Shown here: piece after piece, positions 26,453-35,883 of the stretch
Position numbering within the stretch: the stretch's first letter is position 1
Layout: each line of letters starts with the position of its first letter
Source: Gallionella sp.
Lineage (GTDB): Bacteria; Pseudomonadota; Gammaproteobacteria; Burkholderiales; Gallionellaceae
Direction: 5' to 3'
Length of the DNA stretch: 64,000 nt
Assembly (NCBI GenBank): GCA_028710525.1
Contig: JAQTTY010000006.1
Span: 62,001-126,000, forward strand
Position numbers and translations under genes: made by a program
The notes under the pieces: model-generated
Seen by the model: the letters and a program-made list of their open reading frames with translations, nothing else
What the model was told of the DNA's origin: nothing
The model's database searches: none

Positions 26453-29400
26453 ATGAGTTCAGTTGATAGCCCCAATGAGGATGCTGATTTATTTGCCGCA
26501 AGTTTGGGCAAAGCACTTCCTGTGCTCGACAACCTTTCCTCTATGGTGGGCTATTGGGACAAGAACCTAATCAATAGATTTAGCAACAAAGCCTATCTAA
26601 GTTGGTTTGGAAAGTCCGCCCAAGATTTGCTGGGTAAGCATATTAAAGATCTACTGGGCGAAGACTTATTTGCTCTGAACTTACCTTATATCCAAGCAGT
26701 ATTGCGCGGCGAGCCGCAAAAGTTTGAACGCATCATTCCCACACCAGATAAGACGGATCTTCGCTACTCTCTTGCTGAATATATTCCCGACATCGTCGAC
26801 GGTGAAGTTAGGGGATTTTTTGTTCAGGTTTCAGACATCAGCGAACTTAAGAATGCCGAAGAAAGTGTTCGACTCGCGAAGAATAAGCTCTCCCAGAGTG
26901 AGGAGCGCTACCAAGCTGTCATAGAAAATCAAACCGAGGTGATCTCTAGGCTCTATACCGATGGCACGCTGGTTTATGTTAACGAAGCCTATGAAAATCT
27001 TTTTGGTAAATCCGACTCTGAACTGATCGGCGAGAAATACAAAAAACTCGTATTTCCAGATGACATAGACAGTGTTGAAGCAAAACTTCGAAGCCTTACA
27101 GCAACAAATCCTATAGTTAATATCGAGAATCGTGTCATTGCCAACAGTGGCGAAATCCATTGGATGGAATTCAGAAATCAGGGGTCTTTCGATGCTGCAG
27201 GGCACTTGTTGGCAATTCAATCCGTTGGTCGAAATATCGACGACCGCAAGAGAGTAGAACAAGCATTAGGAATATCTGAGGAAAGACTGAAGCTGGCTTT
27301 GGAATATGGCGAGATCGGTGTCTGGGATCTAGACCTTATTAACGATACTGCTTGGCGTTCGTTAAAACATGATCAGATTTTTGGATACGAGTTCCCACCA
27401 GAAAAATGGGGGATGGAGGTTGCCTTACTACATGTGATTGAAGAAGATCGTGAGAAATTCATCCATGCTTTCCAAGCGGCATATGAAACTGGAGAACTCG
27501 AGTTTGAATGCAGAGTTCAATGGCTCGATCAATCAGAGCATTGGATACAAGTTCGTGGGCGTGTAATTCGTGATCACTTATCTCAACCAATTCGGATGAT
27601 GGGTACTGTGATCGATATCACTGCACGCAAGTTGGTGAACGACGCCTACCGCTCGCTCTTTGAAAACATGCTGAACAGTTTTACTCACTGTCGGATGATC
27701 TTTGAAAAGGGGGCACCGATTGATTATGAGATCTTGCAGGTCAACCCTGCCCATGAGCAGGTAACGGGTCAGAAAGACACAGTCGGTAAAAAGGTAAGCG
27801 AACTTATTCCTAATTACTTTCGAGATAATGCAGAGTCGCTAGAGGTATTTGGTCAAGTCGCACTAACGGGTGTGACCACGCGTTGGGAACATTATTTGGC
27901 AGCGTGGGACAAGTGGTTTAACTTCGTTATCTACAGTCCTAAACGAGGTGAGTTCGTGCTCCTTACTGAGGACATCACCGAACGAAAACGCACCGAACAA
28001 GAACTCAGGATATTGGCGACCGCCTTCGAATCACACGAGGGCATGATTATTACCGATGCCAACACCAACATACTTCGAGTCAATCATGCATTCACTACCA
28101 TCACTGGATATGCCGCCGAAGAGGTAATCGGTAAAAAACCCAATGTCCTCAGCTCAGGCCGACACGATAAAAATTTCTATCGCGCCATGTGGGAAAGTCT
28201 CCAAGATATCGGCTCGTGGGATGGCGAAATTTGGAACAAGCGCAAGAGCGGCGAGATCTATCCTGAGCATTTGACCATCACTGCGGTGAGAAACCAGACG
28301 GGGCTGATCACCCATTATGTAGGCGCCCTCACCGATAGCACCGAGCGACAAAATGTACTAGTTAAATTGCGCAATACCGCGACTAACTTAGAACTCGCCA
28401 ATCTACAGATCGAATCCGAACGTGCCAATCTGGCACAGCGTGTTGAAGAACGTACTGCCCAGTTGAAATATGCCAATAATGCCAAGGACTCTTTCTTGGC
28501 CACGATGAGTCATGAGGTACGTACGCCGTTAGGCGGCTTGATGGGCATGATGGAACTACTCGACATGACCAATCTGGAACCCAAGCAGCGAGCGCTGCTC
28601 AACACTGCGCGCGAATCCGCTGGAAGTTTATTACGCATCGTCAACGATATCTTGGATTGGTCGAAAATCGAGGCGGGCAAACTGGAGATGGTGGCACAAC
28701 CCTCATCCATCAACACCCTACTCGAAGGTGTGCGCAATACCTATGAACACGTTGCGACTACAAAGCATATAACTTTGCAGTATTACTGCGATGTAAAACT
28801 CAGCACTGCACATCAATTCGACCGGTTACGGGTGGCACAGATTATCAATAATCTAACCAGCAACGCCATCAAGTTCACCGATCATGGCGGTGTGGAATTG
28901 CGGGCCGAACAGGTATCACGACAAGGCGATTGGGAGACCGTATGCTTTAGCGTCAAAGATACTGGCATCGGTATCAGTACAGAGCAGCAGTCACGAATAT
29001 TCCAACAGTACGAACAGGCCAGCAACCAAACCGCAAGGATGTATGGGGGAACGGGGCTAGGCTTGGCAATCTCCCATCGCTTAGCCGAAATGATGGGGGG
29101 CAAGCTAGGTGTGGAAAGTACACCGGGGCAGGGTTCGACCTTTAGCCTTACAGTGGCGCTACAGTTTGCCAGCGTTGCGGATCCACTAGCGTTACAACAA
29201 TCTATCCTCGAAAACGACAATGGCAAGGGCGAGCTTGATCTGACGCCCCTATTTGAAAAAGGACGCGTGATAAGAACTCTTGTCGTTGATGACCACCCTG
29301 TCAATCGGATGCTGCTCAAGCATCAGCTTGAACTGTTAGGGCTGGAGCTGGAGGTAGCAGATTCTGGCAGGTCAGCTTTGTCACTGTGGCAGAAGCAACA

Positions 29401-29638
29401 TTTTGATCTAGTCATTACTGATTGCCACATGCCCGAGATGGATGGCTATGAACTGACACGAAAGATCCGCGAATTGGAACAACAAACCAAGTCTAAACGT
29501 ACTCCCATCATCGCTTGGACAGCCAATGTATTGGCTGATGAAATAGAAAGATGCAACGCAGCTGGGATGGATGACATGCTGACTAAGCCAACCGAATTTG
29601 CTGGACTCAAAGCGACGTTACTAAAGTGGCTGGTCTAA
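26453..29638 (+). CDS. Soluble hybrid sensor histidine kinase with five PAS domains and a receiver
   Basis: A 1061-residue protein without membrane helices: a series of about five PAS/PAC modules (residues ~20-640), a short coiled coil (~645-675), HisKA with His687 in ATMSHEVRTPLGG, HATPase_c with TGLGLAISH, and a C-terminal receiver with Asp990 in ITDCHMPEMDGYE. It probably reports an intracellular signal (redox, light or small molecule) and relays phosphate to an Hpt protein or regulator encoded elsewhere. The ATG at 26453 has GGAGGA upstream; a TTG at 26420 is unlikely. Confidence 0.92.
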   Translation: MSSVDSPNEDADLFAASLGKALPVLDNLSSMVGYWDKNLINRFSNKAYLSWFGKSAQDLLGKHIKDLLGEDLFALNLPYIQAVLRGEPQKFERIIPTPDKTDLRYSLAEYIPDIVDGEVRGFFVQVSDISELKNAEESVRLAKNKLSQSEERYQAVIENQTEVISRLYTDGTLVYVNEAYENLFGKSDSELIGEKYKKLVFPDDIDSVEAKLRSLTATNPIVNIENRVIANSGEIHWMEFRNQGSFDAAGHLLAIQSVGRNIDDRKRVEQALGISEERLKLALEYGEIGVWDLDLINDTAWRSLKHDQIFGYEFPPEKWGMEVALLHVIEEDREKFIHAFQAAYETGELEFECRVQWLDQSEHWIQVRGRVIRDHLSQPIRMMGTVIDITARKLVNDAYRSLFENMLNSFTHCRMIFEKGAPIDYEILQVNPAHEQVTGQKDTVGKKVSELIPNYFRDNAESLEVFGQVALTGVTTRWEHYLAAWDKWFNFVIYSPKRGEFVLLTEDITERKRTEQELRILATAFESHEGMIITDANTNILRVNHAFTTITGYAAEEVIGKKPNVLSSGRHDKNFYRAMWESLQDIGSWDGEIWNKRKSGEIYPEHLTITAVRNQTGLITHYVGALTDSTERQNVLVKLRNTATNLELANLQIESERANLAQRVEERTAQLKYANNAKDSFLATMSHEVRTPLGGLMGMMELLDMTNLEPKQRALLNTARESAGSLLRIVNDILDWSKIEAGKLEMVAQPSSINTLLEGVRNTYEHVATTKHITLQYYCDVKLSTAHQFDRLRVAQIINNLTSNAIKFTDHGGVELRAEQVSRQGDWETVCFSVKDTGIGISTEQQSRIFQQYEQASNQTARMYGGTGLGLAISHRLAEMMGGKLGVESTPGQGSTFSLTVALQFASVADPLALQQSILENDNGKGELDLTPLFEKGRVIRTLVVDDHPVNRMLLKHQLELLGLELEVADSGRSALSLWQKQHFDLVITDCHMPEMDGYELTRKIRELEQQTKSKRTPIIAWTANVLADEIERCNAAGMDDMLTKPTEFAGLKATLLKWLV

Positions 29639-29699
29639 GCGTAAGTAAATTTTACGCCCCGCAACATCTAGTAAGACGGTTAAGCTACTCCTTACTATT

Positions 29700-30299
29700 G
29701 TGATGGGACTACTCGCTACTACACACGTCATGGCCACTGAAGAACCAAAATTTAGTTTGATCGAAAAATCCGGTAGCTTCGAGTTGAGGTTATACCAACC
29801 GATGATTGTCGCTGAAACCTATGTAGAGGGTTCACTTAGCGAAGCCTCTAGCGCGGGATTCCGCTTGATTGCCGGCTATATCTTTGGCGCCAACAGTGGC
29901 CGGCAAGATTCTGCACCGGAAATAATTGCGATGACCGCACCGGTCACGCTTGAGCAGCGCTCGCAAAAAATTGCGATGACGACACAGGTTGTGGTCGAAA
30001 GCGAAGATAAGCAATGGCGCTTGCATTTCGTTATGCCTGCTGAGTACACTTTAAGCAGCTTGCCTATTCCAAGCGATACACGTGTTTCCCTGAGAGAAAT
30101 CGCTGCACAGAAAACTGCCGTCATTGTATTTTCTGGTTTTGCTGGGGAAGATAAAGTTAAAGATAAAACCGCAGCACTGTTGGCTTGGATCAAATCAAGA
30201 GGACTCGATGCTAAATCTACACCACAGCTTGCTCGTTACAACCCACCCTGGACTCTTCCATTCTTGCGGCGTAACGAGATTCTGATCAATATTGAGTGA
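29700..30299 (+). CDS. SOUL-family haem-binding protein
   Basis: A ~199-residue protein with the SOUL/HBP fold: EPKFSLIEKSGSFELRLYQP, then IAMTAPVT and IAMTTQVV, and the C-terminal YNPPWTLPFLRRNEI. These bind haem or tetrapyrroles. The N-terminus is odd: the in-frame codons before 29700 still read like a signal peptide (KTVKLLLTIVMGLLATTHVMA), but back to the stop at 29646 no ATG, GTG or TTG is present. So the start is either GTG-29700/ATG-29703 with a short export signal, or an unusual ATT at 29649. Likely periplasmic. Confidence 0.82.
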   Translation: MMGLLATTHVMATEEPKFSLIEKSGSFELRLYQPMIVAETYVEGSLSEASSAGFRLIAGYIFGANSGRQDSAPEIIAMTAPVTLEQRSQKIAMTTQVVVESEDKQWRLHFVMPAEYTLSSLPIPSDTRVSLREIAAQKTAVIVFSGFAGEDKVKDKTAALLAWIKSRGLDAKSTPQLARYNPPWTLPFLRRNEILINIE

Positions 30300-30403
30300 G
30301 TGCGCATGTCTCCAACAACTATTCAAAGACATCCGAAATTGAACTAGGCTAAAGTCAATGGCACTTAAGTTCTAGGAGCAAGAAACCTCTGTGCACTCTC
30401 ATT

Positions 30404-31695
30404 TCAAGGATATAGTCCACGCCTGTCGCGCGCAGCCAATACTCGGGTGCAGGCGATGATGAAGGAGCTGTACGCAGCGACACTTTGCGCTCGACTGCAA
30501 GCGCCGCAACCGCATGGAACGCATCAGACATTATTTTCTCTAGCCGAACGTTGATTTCCTGCTCGGACCAGAAGAAGCTGGAGAAATCCTGTACCCACTC
30601 GAAGTAACTCACCGTTACGCCACCCGCATTAGCAATCACATCCGGCACCACCGTAATACCACGTTTAGCGAGTACATCATCTGCTTCTGGCAATGTAGGG
30701 CCGTTGGCTCCCTCGACAATAATCTTGGTGTCGAGTCGTTCCGCAAGTGATGCATCGATTTGTCCTTCGAGCGCTGCAGGGACTAAGAAATCGCTCGGTA
30801 TGAGCCAAAAGTCATCCGCGCTGATAATCTCTACGCTCGGCAAATCTACAAGTCGACCGCCGCCTTTAACGAAGGCAATGGCAGCCTCGACATCTATACC
30901 TGCCGCATTGGTCACACTGCCGCTGGCATCTTGTAGCGCTACGACGTGCGCGCCTGCTGCAACAAAACATTGCGCTGAGATTGAACCTACATTGCCGAAC
31001 CCCTGCACCACCACTCGGGCATTTTTGACGGCCACCCCTTGCAGCAAACCTGCCTCACGTGCCGTAACAAATACACCACGACCAGTTGCCTCGCGACGCC
31101 CCAGACTGCCACCTAGACTGATAGGCTTACCTGTCACGACACCCGACACCGTGGAGCCCTGATTGACGGAATAGGTATCCATCATCCATGACATGGTCTG
31201 TTCATTGGTACCAACATCTGGTGCAGGAATATCTTTGTTAGGGCCGATAAGTATGCTGATTTCAGATGTGTAGCGACGCGTCAATCGCTCCAACTCCCCT
31301 AGCGATAACGAAGTCGGATCCACACGCACCCCACCTTTCGCGCCGCCAAAGGGTAGATTCAAAGCGGCATTCTTGATGGTCATCCAGCCTGACAAGGCCA
31401 TCACTTCATTCATCGTTACGTTGGGATGAAAACGAACGCCCCCTTTTCCGGGACCACGCGAAAGATTGTGATGAACCCGATACCCTTCGAAATGCTCCAG
31501 CGTACCGTCGTCGCGACGTATCGGTATGCCGACATTTAGCACTCGCTTGGGGTGCTTGAGCGTATCCAGCCAGTATCCGAGTTTCCCGAGGTGCGGCGCC
31601 ACACGATCGATCTGCTCGATGAAGCTTGCCCAAGGTTGTGGCTGTGCTGGATCAAGAAATGAAAGCATCTTTTTTGGTGGTGTGGGGGCGTTCAT
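30404..31695 (-). CDS. gdhA: Glutamate dehydrogenase with a C-terminal frameshift
   Basis: NAD(P)-dependent Glu dehydrogenase interconverting glutamate and 2-oxoglutarate plus ammonia in the cytoplasm. Family signatures are [14 protein letters not shown] (catalytic lysine region), [15 protein letters not shown], and the Rossmann GFGNVGS. The ATG follows GAGGAGGAAAT. Near 30460-30468 the frame appears to lose one base: the annotated frame runs on as [18 protein letters not shown] to 30355. The +1 frame instead reads [19 protein letters not shown] and stops at 30404, the normal ending of this family. Either a sequencing error or a real recent mutation; coordinates here follow the restored ending. 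Confidence 0.88.
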
Positions 31696-31893
31696 ATTTC
31701 CTCCTCAATAACCCAATGTAAAGCGCCTGGACAGATACTGGTATTACAAGCTATCACTACGGCAACTATAGCAGTCGTTTGAAAAATGATCGGATATTCA
31801 CACTCATGAAGAATGATTTTGCTAAGACATGAACTATTTCGCTCTACCCCAGTCTAGATTGGCTAGAAATGATTTTGATGAGAGGTCGCTGGT

Positions 31894-32136
31894 ATGAACC
31901 AAATTTTGCAAATCCTGAAAAAAAACGGCGAGCAACTGGATGCGGAGATCGCTGCTGCTGCGGGATTATCCCTGACCGAAACGCGTAACTGTATTAGTCA
32001 GTTGGCCGCTAAAGGTGAAGTCATGGCCTATCACTCCACCCGCTTCCTAGAAGGTCAAAAGATCGAAGGGATACGCTGTAGAGTCTCGGGATTCACGCCT
32101 CCCTCCAAACCTGGCAGAAAGGCTAAAGCCTCATAA
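31894..32136 (+). CDS. Small winged-helix-like DNA-binding protein
   Basis: An 80-residue basic protein. Residues 1-60 look like a winged helix (QILKKNGEQLDAEIAAAAGLSLTETRNCISQLAAKGEV), followed by a positively charged tail (PPSKPGRKAKAS). It could be a small transcriptional regulator. No effector domain or neighbour ties it to a pathway; it lies alone between divergent gdhA and convergent lipocalin genes. Confidence 0.65.
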   Translation: MNQILQILKKNGEQLDAEIAAAAGLSLTETRNCISQLAAKGEVMAYHSTRFLEGQKIEGIRCRVSGFTPPSKPGRKAKAS

Positions 32137-32152
32137 TTCTGCACTCGCCTCG

Positions 32153-32689
32153 CTATGGCTTGGAAGATACGGAGAGATGGAAGTCATCTCTCTTGTAGCC
32201 TAGCACCTCTGCCCTATCCAATATCAATTGCACCTTAGCTCCATCGAGCTCAGGTGTGCGGGACAAGATCCAACCATACTTCCTGCTCGGCTCGCCGACC
32301 AAAACCCACTGATACTCTGGGTCCAGAGCCAATATCCAATAGTCACCATAGAACGGTCTGAAGAAACTGACTCGCAGCTTTGCATTGCCTGATTGCGGGA
32401 CGATCTTGGCGATGCCGTTAGCCTCTTCCATCTTGCCTTCTACCGTCTTGCAACGATTGCGCACCCTAATCACATCTCCATCGACGCTATAGTTCGCTTG
32501 GGTTTCCGCGATACACATCTTCTGGAAGCGATTGGGTATCAGTGCGACTTCATACCAGTCACCCGTATAACGCGACAGATCAACCGACGCCACAGTGGGT
32601 AGTGGTGCGTAATTTTGCTGAGCACATCCAGAGAGTAACAAACCCAAGATGATGCTCATCCAGTAAGCGTATTGCCGGTTCGCGAACAT
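32153..32689 (-). CDS. blc: Outer-membrane lipocalin (Blc-like lipoprotein)
   Basis: A 178-residue lipoprotein: signal peptide with lipobox LLSGC (Cys at ~22), the lipocalin signature GDWYEVALIPNRFQ at ~45, an internal YWILALDPEYQWVLVGEPSRKYGWILSR and a C-terminal helix. Bacterial lipocalins bind fatty acids or lysophospholipids at the outer membrane and are often stress-induced. A good Shine-Dalgarno (AGGAGTC) precedes the ATG. Confidence 0.93.
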   Translation of the reverse strand: MFANRQYAYWMSIILGLLLSGCAQQNYAPLPTVASVDLSRYTGDWYEVALIPNRFQKMCIAETQANYSVDGDVIRVRNRCKTVEGKMEEANGIAKIVPQSGNAKLRVSFFRPFYGDYWILALDPEYQWVLVGEPSRKYGWILSRTPELDGAKVQLILDRAEVLGYKRDDFHLSVSSKP

Positions 32690-32731
32690 GACGACTCCTG
32701 TTTAAAGATTGATGCGCTTGAATATACCTTT

Positions 32732-33790
32732 TCAGTCTGCCTTGAGCGAGGCCATATCGATCACGAAGCGATACTTCACGTCGCTCTTTAGCATGCGTTC
32801 GTAGGCTGCGTTGATATCCTTGATCTTAATGACCTCGATGTCGGAAGTGATGCCATGTTTGCCGCAGAAATCCAGCATCTCCTGAGTCTCGGCGATACCG
32901 CCTATCAGCGAACCGGCGACGGATTTGCGCCCCATGATCAACGGCACGGAGTTCAGCATGGGATCCAGCGGGCCTAAATAGCCAACCATGACCAGTGTGC
33001 CGTTGATGCCCAATGTAGGTACGTATGGGTTGATGTCATGCACGCTGGGCACCGTGTCTATGATCAGATCAAAGTGACTCGTGACCGAGGCCATCTGTCC
33101 TGCATCAGTAGAGAGCACAATGCGGTCTGCCCCCAGATGACGCGCGTCTTGTTCCTTGCCGGGCGAGCGAGTAAACAGCGTGACCTCGGCACCCAGCGCC
33201 TTAGCGAGTTTCAGCGCCATGTGGCCTAATCCTCCGAGACCGACGACCGCCACTTTGCTGCCCTTGCCTACTTTCCAGTGACGCAACGGCGACCAAGTCG
33301 TGATACCCGCACACAGTAAAGGTGCCGCACCTGCTGAATCCAATCCCGCAGGAACCTTCAACACGAATTTTTCCGACACGACGATCTTCTCGGAATACCC
33401 GCCATAGGTTGGCAGCTGGTCGCGCCGGTCGATGCCGTTGTAGGTCACGGTAGGAAACTCTACGCAATACTGTTCCAAGCCTTGTTGGCAAGGTTGGCAA
33501 TGCTGGCAAGAATCGACCATGCAGCCGACCCCAACGTGATCACCCGCTTTAAAACGTGAGACCGATTTCCTTACACTCACAACGCGACCAATGATCTCGT
33601 GACCGGGCACCATCGGGTAGATGCTGTTAGCCCAGTCATTGCGGGCCTGATGCAAATCAGAGTGACATACCCCACAGTAAAGTATCTCGATCACCACATC
33701 GTCAGCACGCGGTTCGCGACGCTCAAAATGATAGGGGGCCAATTTAGCTTCAGCGGACTGTGTTGCGTATCCAAGCACGGGCATGTTCAT
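32732..33790 (-). CDS. Zinc-dependent alcohol dehydrogenase (YahK/AdhA type)
   Basis: A 352-residue medium-chain dehydrogenase: catalytic zinc site CGVCHSDLH and GHEIIGRV, a structural-zinc cysteine cluster (DSCQHCQPCQQGLEQYC), Rossmann motif GLGGLGHMALKLAKALG and the C-terminal MGRKSVAGSLIGG. Resembles NADP-dependent aldehyde reductases such as YahK that act on broad aldehydes. The ATG at 33790 is chosen because AGGAG lies 7 bases upstream; an ATG at 33805 would overlap that ribosome site. Confidence 0.93.
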   Translation of the reverse strand: MNMPVLGYATQSAEAKLAPYHFERREPRADDVVIEILYCGVCHSDLHQARNDWANSIYPMVPGHEIIGRVVSVRKSVSRFKAGDHVGVGCMVDSCQHCQPCQQGLEQYCVEFPTVTYNGIDRRDQLPTYGGYSEKIVVSEKFVLKVPAGLDSAGAAPLLCAGITTWSPLRHWKVGKGSKVAVVGLGGLGHMALKLAKALGAEVTLFTRSPGKEQDARHLGADRIVLSTDAGQMASVTSHFDLIIDTVPSVHDINPYVPTLGINGTLVMVGYLGPLDPMLNSVPLIMGRKSVAGSLIGGIAETQEMLDFCGKHGITSDIEVIKIKDINAAYERMLKSDVKYRFVIDMASLKAD

Positions 33791-33973
33791 CGCGTAACTC
33801 CTCATATAGGTGAAATCGAAAACTGACAGTTGGGCGATTAGGTGCTCAACGAGTTTTGGTAGACGTAAGGTACGTTTTCAAGAGTACGGCAGATAGTTCA
33901 TTCCTGCTCACTTATCTCAGCTGCGTCCTTAACTAGGGGCAATTGCGAGGAATGCCGCCCTTGTGCGACATCA

Positions 33974-34300
33974 CTAACTTGCGAAAAGTTGCAGCAAGCT
34001 TTCGCCATTACCCAAAGTCTGCTCAGCATCACGCTGCCGATATCGCGCATAGTCCTCCGGCCAACAAGCTTGTGCCTCAACGCCGGTATATCCCTGGAAC
34101 ATACCAAGGTGCCGTTCACGCAACTGCAGTAAGGCCACAACAATCAGTCCCCGTGCATCCGTAAGATAGGAAACGCTATCTCGTGCTCGCGCCTGTCTAT
34201 GTCCCTGCTCATTCAAAGCCGTATCGGTCTGACCTTGGATACGTCTTTGCGCGTTCCAATCGGTCTCACCGTGGCGCAGCAAGATGATGTGTGTGCTCAT
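33974..34300 (-). pseudogene. Decayed histidine phosphatase (phosphoglycerate mutase-like)
   Basis: The N-terminus is intact (LLRHGETDWNAQRRIQGQTD, with the catalytic RHG) and the middle part LRERHLGMFQGYTGVEA is recognisable. However, about 30 residues between them, which normally carry the SSDLxRAxxTA stretch, are missing. The frame then stops after 108 residues, so the second catalytic histidine region (V-HGG) and ~90 residues are lost. Homologues have ~200 residues. The gene looks inactivated by an internal deletion and truncation; no rescue frame was found in 33890-33990. Confidence 0.75.
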
Positions 34301-34649
34301 AGGAAAATTCGAAATTGACTAAGCCACTACCCTAACGCAAGGGCAGTGATTTCACCAACAAGCGAGGAATTGTTAAATTGAAAATTTGCGTGTCCCTTTA
34401 TCGGTGCCATAACGGACAATGCCGCAGAAGTGGTCGAACGGCTGGTATGGAATCTAACCCGGCTATAGCAGCTGGAATCATTCTGAGTTTAAGCTCAGCA
34501 CTGTACAATTTCCCAAAATCCTACTGACTCCATGCCTAAACAAAAACTTCAATCTTGACCAAGGTCTCAGAGTAAGTGCACGATTCGACTTTACGCACTG
34601 AGGCAGTTGCATTTTTTTGTGCTTATTTGATTATGACAAGGAGAATCAT
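34301..34649. other. Intergenic region upstream of the copper-related genes
   Basis: Nearly 350 bases without a gene. Short inverted words (TTGACCAAGGTC near 34555) could be part of a metal-responsive promoter for the small secreted protein, but the match to a CueR/MerR operator is not convincing. Confidence 0.4.
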
Positions 34650-34787
34650 ATGAAGAACATCATAGTCACCATGCTGATGGTATTCAGCGTAACTGTTGCA
34701 GGTAGTGTTTTTGCATGTGACTCAAGCCATCCGCACCAAAGCAAATCGAGTACTAGTGCACCTGTAACTCCTGCTCCGGCAAAGTAA
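34650..34787 (+). CDS. Small secreted peptide of unknown function, 45 aa
   Basis: A 45-codon gene with a strong ribosome site (AAGGAGAATCAT before the ATG). The product begins with a signal peptide (KNIIVTMLMVFSVTVAGSVFA) and leaves a ~22-residue mature peptide with one cysteine, histidines (DSSHPHQSK) and a proline-rich tail. It lies 100 bases upstream of a copper-storage protein gene on the same strand, so a periplasmic metal-related role is possible. No family known to me. Confidence 0.65.
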   Translation: MKNIIVTMLMVFSVTVAGSVFACDSSHPHQSKSSTSAPVTPAPAK

Positions 34788-34890
34788 GCTATTCGCAAAG
34801 TCGAACTTAGATGCGAATTGCCACTGAGCTCGATTAGTAGCGGGCATCGCCGATAAGTCTGTTTCAACTAACCAATCTTTAGGAAAAATC

Positions 34891-35358
34891 ATGAACCGTA
34901 GAGAAATGATATTAGGCGCAGCTTCGCTATTTGCAGCAGCAACCACCAGCAAAGCATTCGCCGCCGAGCATGACATGAAGGATATGCCCATGGGTATGGA
35001 TATGTCGCATCACCACCATCACCAATCAACTCGCAACGACAAATTGCTCGAGGTTGCTTCTGACTGTGTACTCAAAGCAAATATCTGTTTGCAACACTGC
35101 ATAGTGTTGCTGGGACAAGGCGACAAAGATATGGCCGCATGTGCCAAATCTTCCAGTCAGGTATTAGCACTTTGCACCGCACTCGAACAATTGGCTGCAG
35201 CCGAATCTAAGTACCTTCCTCAGTTGGCCAAGGTTGCTATGGATGCATGCAAGGATTGCGAGGACGAATGCAAGAAGACCGAAAAACATCCCGAATGCAA
35301 AGCATGCGGTGAGGCGTGTGCTGCGTGCTACAAGGAATGTAAAGCTATCGCAATCTGA
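34891..35358 (+). CDS. Csp1-like four-helix-bundle copper-storage protein
   Basis: A 155-residue protein with an N-terminal signal carrying twin arginines (NRREMILGAASLFAAAT, cleavage near KAFA), suggesting Tat export of a folded metalloprotein. A histidine/methionine-rich segment follows (MKDMPMGMDMSHHHHH). The core contains 13 cysteines in CxxxC/CxxC helical spacing, the same number as Csp1 of methanotrophs. Csp proteins bind many Cu(I) ions in the tube of a four-helix bundle. The His/Met segment may capture incoming copper. Function as periplasmic copper buffer is inferred. Confidence 0.88.
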   Translation: MNRREMILGAASLFAAATTSKAFAAEHDMKDMPMGMDMSHHHHHQSTRNDKLLEVASDCVLKANICLQHCIVLLGQGDKDMAACAKSSSQVLALCTALEQLAAAESKYLPQLAKVAMDACKDCEDECKKTEKHPECKACGEACAACYKECKAIAI

Positions 35359-35386
35359 TCGTCACAACTGGAACCACTTAACAAAT

Positions 35387-35420
35387 CCATATTCACCAGC
35401 TTGTTAGTTGGTGAATATGG
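35387..35420 (+). terminator. Hairpin downstream of the copper-storage gene
   Basis: A perfect 12-bp inverted repeat (CCATATTCACCA/TGGTGAATATGG) with a 10-base loop, 28 bases after the stop codon. It lacks a T-tract, so it may stabilise the mRNA end or work with Rho. Confidence 0.55.
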
Positions 35421-35806
35421 GACACCAACTCATTCCCGAAATCTCCCTTTCTTGCTGCGACAATTTGTCGCGCGACGATATGCCGCATTCCTCGCGCGAA
35501 ATATTCCATATACATTCCGTACTGCCATGTTGATGAACGGCTGACGCAGTCTCCCCCTAAATAGCTGAGTCTTCTCCTGAAAGAATCGTCCTTCATCGAC
35601 AGGCAACTCTCATCAATTTCTACGCCGAGGAATCGTGCGCAAAGATAACTCCAGCAACCGCACGTCAACACTGCTATTCGTATTGTCCGGCTGTGCCGCA
35701 CTAGTCTGCCTCTCCCTTGTTGCGCATTACCTTTGGCTACATTTCCCCTTAGCCGCGCACACTGCAGAGATATGCCGAACACGTGACTGAAGGTATCAGG
35801 TAGGTC

Positions 35807-35840
35807 CTCGGCCTTATGTAAAGCTTTACATAAGGCCGAG
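35807..35840. repeat. Perfect 34-bp palindrome
   Basis: CTCGGCCTTATGTAAAG followed directly by its exact complement, no spacer. It sits 43 bases past the end of the epimerase gene (minus strand). Without a T-tract it is not a standard terminator; a protein-binding site or transcription-end cruciform is possible. Confidence 0.7.
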
Positions 35841-35883
35841 CAACAGACCGCCGAAAGAAACAGTCAGCAATAGCCTGAACATC

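Larger units (their letters stand above)
35359..35883. other. Intergenic region with two inverted repeats
   Basis: About 525 bases between convergent genes. It holds the hairpin at 35387-35420 and the perfect palindrome at 35807-35840. A 129-codon minus-strand frame (35393-35782) has no ribosome site and atypical composition and is not taken as a gene. Confidence 0.55.

Noticed and set aside
34550..34600. Possible CueR-type operator upstream of the copper-related genes
   Set aside because: Only a short TTGACCAAGGTC resemblance; spacing and second half-site do not fit.
35393..35782. 129-codon minus-strand open frame
   Set aside because: No Shine-Dalgarno, odd composition, contains one arm of a hairpin; not supported as a gene.
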